Shown here in pieces: positions 61,447-64,000 of a stretch of 64,000 nt of DNA. Where the stretch lies: NCBI GenBank assembly GCA_036321795.1, contig JAWQCY010000003.1, positions 1 to 64,000 on the forward strand, given 5' to 3'. A program made the translations under genes and the position numbers. The notes beneath the pieces were generated by a model. The model made no database searches. It was not told the origin of the DNA and saw only the letters and a program-made list of their open reading frames with translations. Within the stretch, counting starts at the first letter, position 1, and the number at the start of each line of letters is the position of its first letter. This DNA comes from CAKVON01 sp902475665. GTDB taxonomy: Bacteria > Actinomycetota > Coriobacteriia > Coriobacteriales > Atopobiaceae.

Positions 61447-62292
61447 GTGAAGCTGCCCATCTCCGATGCGCTCGGCATCGCCGATGCGGTCCACAGGGCC
61501 GCAGGTGACGCTGGCGAGCAGTGCTGTCTGCTCGTGGCCGTGGGCGATGGAGCCCCCGCCACCCTCGTGTCGGCGTTGCGCGATGCATTCGTCCCGGACA
61601 CGACGCTTGCCAACGTCGACGTCACGACATGCGAACTCGCCTGTGCGGCGCCTCTGTCCGGCTACGATGCCGTCCTGGTCGTCGTCGGGCATGACGGGGC
61701 CGCCCGCCAACTGGCATCTGTCGCGTCCGGCTGCGGCGTGCCGTGTGCGCTTCTCGTCGAATCGAGCGTCGACGCGCCCGCACCCTTCGGAGGGGACGCC
61801 GCGGGTGCCCCCGTCTCCGTCATCGCGGGGTCGAGCGACGAGGCCCTTCTCGGCAAGCTGGCCCTGTGGCTGAGCGAGTCCTGCCGTCACGACGTCGAGG
61901 TCGCGGCAGCCTTCCCGTTCGTCCGTGCCGCCGAGTCCGCGAGACTCGTGCGCTCTTGCGCCACGACCAACGCCGCGGTCGGGCTCGTTGGCTTTTTGGG
62001 TGGCGCCGACCTTCCCGTGATGGCCGCCAACCAGATCGCGATGGCCTCCAGGCTGCGTCGCGTTTGCGTTCCCCGCGAACGGGCGGCGTCCGCATCCTCG
62101 ATGGCCTGCGTCGCGGGATGCGTCCTCGCATGCGCCTTCGGTTCTCGTGCCGTGGCAAGACGTGCCACGAGGTCGTGTGGCCCGCTTTCTCCCGCTGTTC
62201 GCGCCGTGGTGGCCTATGCGGGCACCGTGGCCTGCGGAGTTGCGGTTGGTTTCGTCTCTGAGTTCGGAAAGAGAGTAGGGGGTACCAGGTGA
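61447..62292 (+). CDS. DUF697-like protein of unknown function
   Basis: The 281-residue protein has an N-terminal half with Rossmann-like strands (CCLLVAVGDGAPATLVSAL; DAVLVVVGHDGAARQLASVA) and no P-loop, then a C-terminal region VGLVGFLGGADLPVMAANQI with hydrophobic helices. That C-terminal pattern recalls the YcjF/DUF697 membrane domain, in which DLPVLTANQI-type motifs occur. The likeness is weak but positional. The start is GTG 61447 after GAAGGGAGA. The radical SAM gene overlaps its stop by four bases, so the two are coupled. Confidence 0.6.
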   Translation: MKLPISDALGIADAVHRAAGDAGEQCCLLVAVGDGAPATLVSALRDAFVPDTTLANVDVTTCELACAAPLSGYDAVLVVVGHDGAARQLASVASGCGVPCALLVESSVDAPAPFGGDAAGAPVSVIAGSSDEALLGKLALWLSESCRHDVEVAAAFPFVRAAESARLVRSCATTNAAVGLVGFLGGADLPVMAANQIAMASRLRRVCVPRERAASASSMACVAGCVLACAFGSRAVARRATRSCGPLSPAVRAVVAYAGTVACGVAVGFVSEFGKRVGGTR

Positions 62293-64000
62293 GGCTTGAG
62301 CGTCGCGATAGGTTCGAGGAGATCGCGCCCCTTCTCGATCGTGTCGAGAAGCCCACGCGTTATCTCGATCATGAGTGGGGGTCCTGCCGCGAGTTGGCCG
62401 GTCCGTTCCACGTGTGTCTCGTCTATCCCGATACCTATGAGGTCGGGTTGCCCAACATGGGCCTTGCCATCTTGAGGAACTCGCTCAACCGCATCGACGG
62501 CATTTCCTGCGAGCGTGGCTACCTGCCGTGGCATGACATGGCGGACCTCATGCGCGAGCACGACATCCCGATGCTTGCCCTCGAGAGCGCGGCCCCGCTG
62601 GCGTCCTTCGACGTCGTGGGCTTTACGATCGCCCACGAGATGGCCTGTACGAACATAATCGAGACGCTTGACCTCGCCCGCATCCCCGTGCGTGCGTGCG
62701 ACCGCTCCGAAGACGATGCCATTATCATGGGTGGCGGCCCCTCGGTGTGGAACTGCGAGCCCGTCGCCCCGATGTTCGATGCCGTCTGCCTGGGCGACGG
62801 AGAGGAGCTTCTCTGCGAGGCCTGCCTCGTCATTCGCGACGCGCGTGCCGAGGGTGTCTCTCGAGACGAGATCTTGCGTCGCCTCGCCAAGGTCGAGGGG
62901 CTCTATGTGCCGTCGCTTTACGACGTGCGTGTGGACGAGACCTCGACCGAGTGGGGCTATGCGGTTCCCCGCGACGCGTCCGTTCCCGAGCGCGTCCTCA
63001 AGCGCGTCATAGCCGACCTGGGCGCGACCGAACCACTCAACACCGATATCGTCCCGTACATGAAGACGGTCTTCGACCGCCTCTCCATCGAGGTCCTTCG
63101 CGGCTGTGCCCGTGGCTGCAGGTTCTGCCAGGCCGGCATGACCTATCGACCGGTGCGCGAGCGTAGCGCCGACCAGGTCGTCGAGGCGTGCGAGCGCGGC
63201 CTTGCCTCAACCGGCTACGACGAGGTGTCGCTCACCTCGCTGTCGACCACCGACCACTCCTGCTGTGCGGAGATGATTCACCGTGTCAACGAGGGTGTCC
63301 GCAATCGCGGCGTGCGCATGTCGATTCCCTCTCAGCGACTCGACTCGTTTGGAGTCGACATGGCGCTTGAGGTCGCGGGTGGCAAGAAGGGCGGCCTCAC
63401 CTTCGCCCCGGAGGCGGGCTCTCAGCGCCTTCGTGACGTCATCAACAAGAACGTCACCGAGCTTGACCTCGAGAGGGCCGCGACCAACGCCTTCGAGAAT
63501 GGCTGGCGACGCATGAAGCTCTACTTCATGATGGGGCTGCCGACCGAGACCGATGACGACATCGTCGCCATTCCGCGTCTGGCGGGCCACGTGCTCGACA
63601 TCGCGCGCGGCATCGTTCCCAAGGGCCAGCGCGGGGGAGTGTCGGTCTCCATCTCGGTCGCCGTCTTCGTCCCGAAGGCCTACACGCCATTCCAGTGGGC
63701 GGGCCAGCTCCCGCTTTCCGAGGTCCGCGAGCGTCAGCGCCTGCTGCTCGCCTCCGCCCCGGACCGTGCCGTCCGAATCTCGTATCACGATGCCGAGACC
63801 TCTCAGGTCGAGGCGGTCCTGTCTCGCTCCGGCCGTGCCGCGTTCGAGCTCATCTACTCTGCCTGGCGCCACGGCAGCCGCTTCGACGCCTGGCAGGACG
63901 AGTTCGACTACTCCAAGTGGCAGGCTGCCGCCGAGGAGGTTGGGATGGACCTCGAGGCGATCGCCTCCACGCCCTACGAGATCGGCGTGCGCCTTCCCTG
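62289..64000 (+). CDS. B12-binding radical SAM protein of the TIGR03960 family (partial)
   Basis: The reading frame opens at GTG 62289 and is open to the window end, giving about 570 residues of an incomplete protein. It shows a B12-binding-like N-domain (VCLVYPDTYEVGLPNMGLAI), then the radical SAM cluster motif RGCARGCRFCQAG (about residue 272), and YRPVRERSADQVVEACE, LSTTDHSC, FAPEAGSQRLRDVINK and KLYFMMGLPTETDDD. The family usually precedes genes for rRNA processing and ribosomal proteins. It presumably modifies RNA or protein, but the reaction is not established. Confidence 0.88.
   Translation, partial: MRLERRDRFEEIAPLLDRVEKPTRYLDHEWGSCRELAGPFHVCLVYPDTYEVGLPNMGLAILRNSLNRIDGISCERGYLPWHDMADLMREHDIPMLALESAAPLASFDVVGFTIAHEMACTNIIETLDLARIPVRACDRSEDDAIIMGGGPSVWNCEPVAPMFDAVCLGDGEELLCEACLVIRDARAEGVSRDEILRRLAKVEGLYVPSLYDVRVDETSTEWGYAVPRDASVPERVLKRVIADLGATEPLNTDIVPYMKTVFDRLSIEVLRGCARGCRFCQAGMTYRPVRERSADQVVEACERGLASTGYDEVSLTSLSTTDHSCCAEMIHRVNEGVRNRGVRMSIPSQRLDSFGVDMALEVAGGKKGGLTFAPEAGSQRLRDVINKNVTELDLERAATNAFENGWRRMKLYFMMGLPTETDDDIVAIPRLAGHVLDIARGIVPKGQRGGVSVSISVAVFVPKAYTPFQWAGQLPLSEVRERQRLLLASAPDRAVRISYHDAETSQVEAVLSRSGRAAFELIYSAWRHGSRFDAWQDEFDYSKWQAAAEEVGMDLEAIASTPYEIGVRLP

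Noticed and set aside
1..64000. CRISPR arrays, prophage, insertion sequences, rRNA
   Set aside because: No regularly spaced repeats, transposase, integrase or rRNA sequence was seen.

Overview
The window is about 64 kb of high-G+C chromosomal DNA, most likely from an anaerobic, fermentative actinobacterium of the class Coriobacteriia (Olsenella/Atopobium-like). This is an inference from gene content and style: ATP-type PEP carboxykinase with phosphotransacetylase, a full arginine deiminase cluster, an oxygen-sensitive class III ribonucleotide reductase, a TPQTG-type surface protein, strong GCC/GAG/AAG codon bias and frequent GTG or TTG starts. No prophage, insertion sequence, rRNA or CRISPR array is visible. 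One tRNA gene, tRNA-Arg(CCG), is present.

Layout. 0-7.4 kb: the tail of a sortase-anchored protein, an aldose-1-epimerase-like gene, pckA, pta, then UDP-galactopyranose mutase with a glycosyltransferase, and maf. 7.4-11.4 kb: an RNA uracil methyltransferase and a long polyphosphate kinase. 11.4-17.7 kb: an arginine catabolism cluster (arcA, arcB, ArcT-like aminotransferase, YfcC/ArcD-type antiporter) with AT-rich structured leaders and a terminator after each gene. 17.7-25 kb: trpS, then nrdD-nrdG behind a clear NrdR box, then a sugar kinase and a phosphohexomutase. 25-29.4 kb: a YgjP-type metallopeptidase, an unusual PTS EIIB-dehydroquinase fusion, an AroE-AroK fusion, and a DDAH-like hydrolase. 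29.4-33 kb: a decaying accessory island with two broken genes and one unrecognised coiled-coil gene. 33-39.8 kb: a KdpDE-like two-component system, a P-type ATPase carrying Na,K-ATPase signatures, and two TrkA-like RCK proteins, probably a monovalent cation module. 39.9-46.6 kb: a tight aromatic amino acid operon (aroF-tyrA-aroB-aroA-aroC-pheA). 46.7-53.9 kb: tRNA-Arg, a second P-type ATPase overlapping aconitase, a zinc-ribbon membrane protein, and a cyclophilin. 53.9-64 kb: a TPR protein, the rod-shape operon mreB-mreC-mreD-pbp2-rodA, a DUF697-like protein, and a B12-binding radical SAM protein that runs off the end.

Together with the 25-28 kb genes, the 40-46 kb operon supplies all seven shikimate-pathway steps plus the Phe and Tyr branches.

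Three observations stand out. First, a short motif (TGCCGAGAAGKMC or its complement) recurs in many intergenic regions, often as inverted pairs, just after stop codons, or in the loop of perfect hairpins. Second, a catalytically intact type II dehydroquinase is fused to a PTS EIIB domain behind a cre-like operator. Third, the Na,K-ATPase-like pump sits in one cluster with Kdp-type regulators and RCK proteins.
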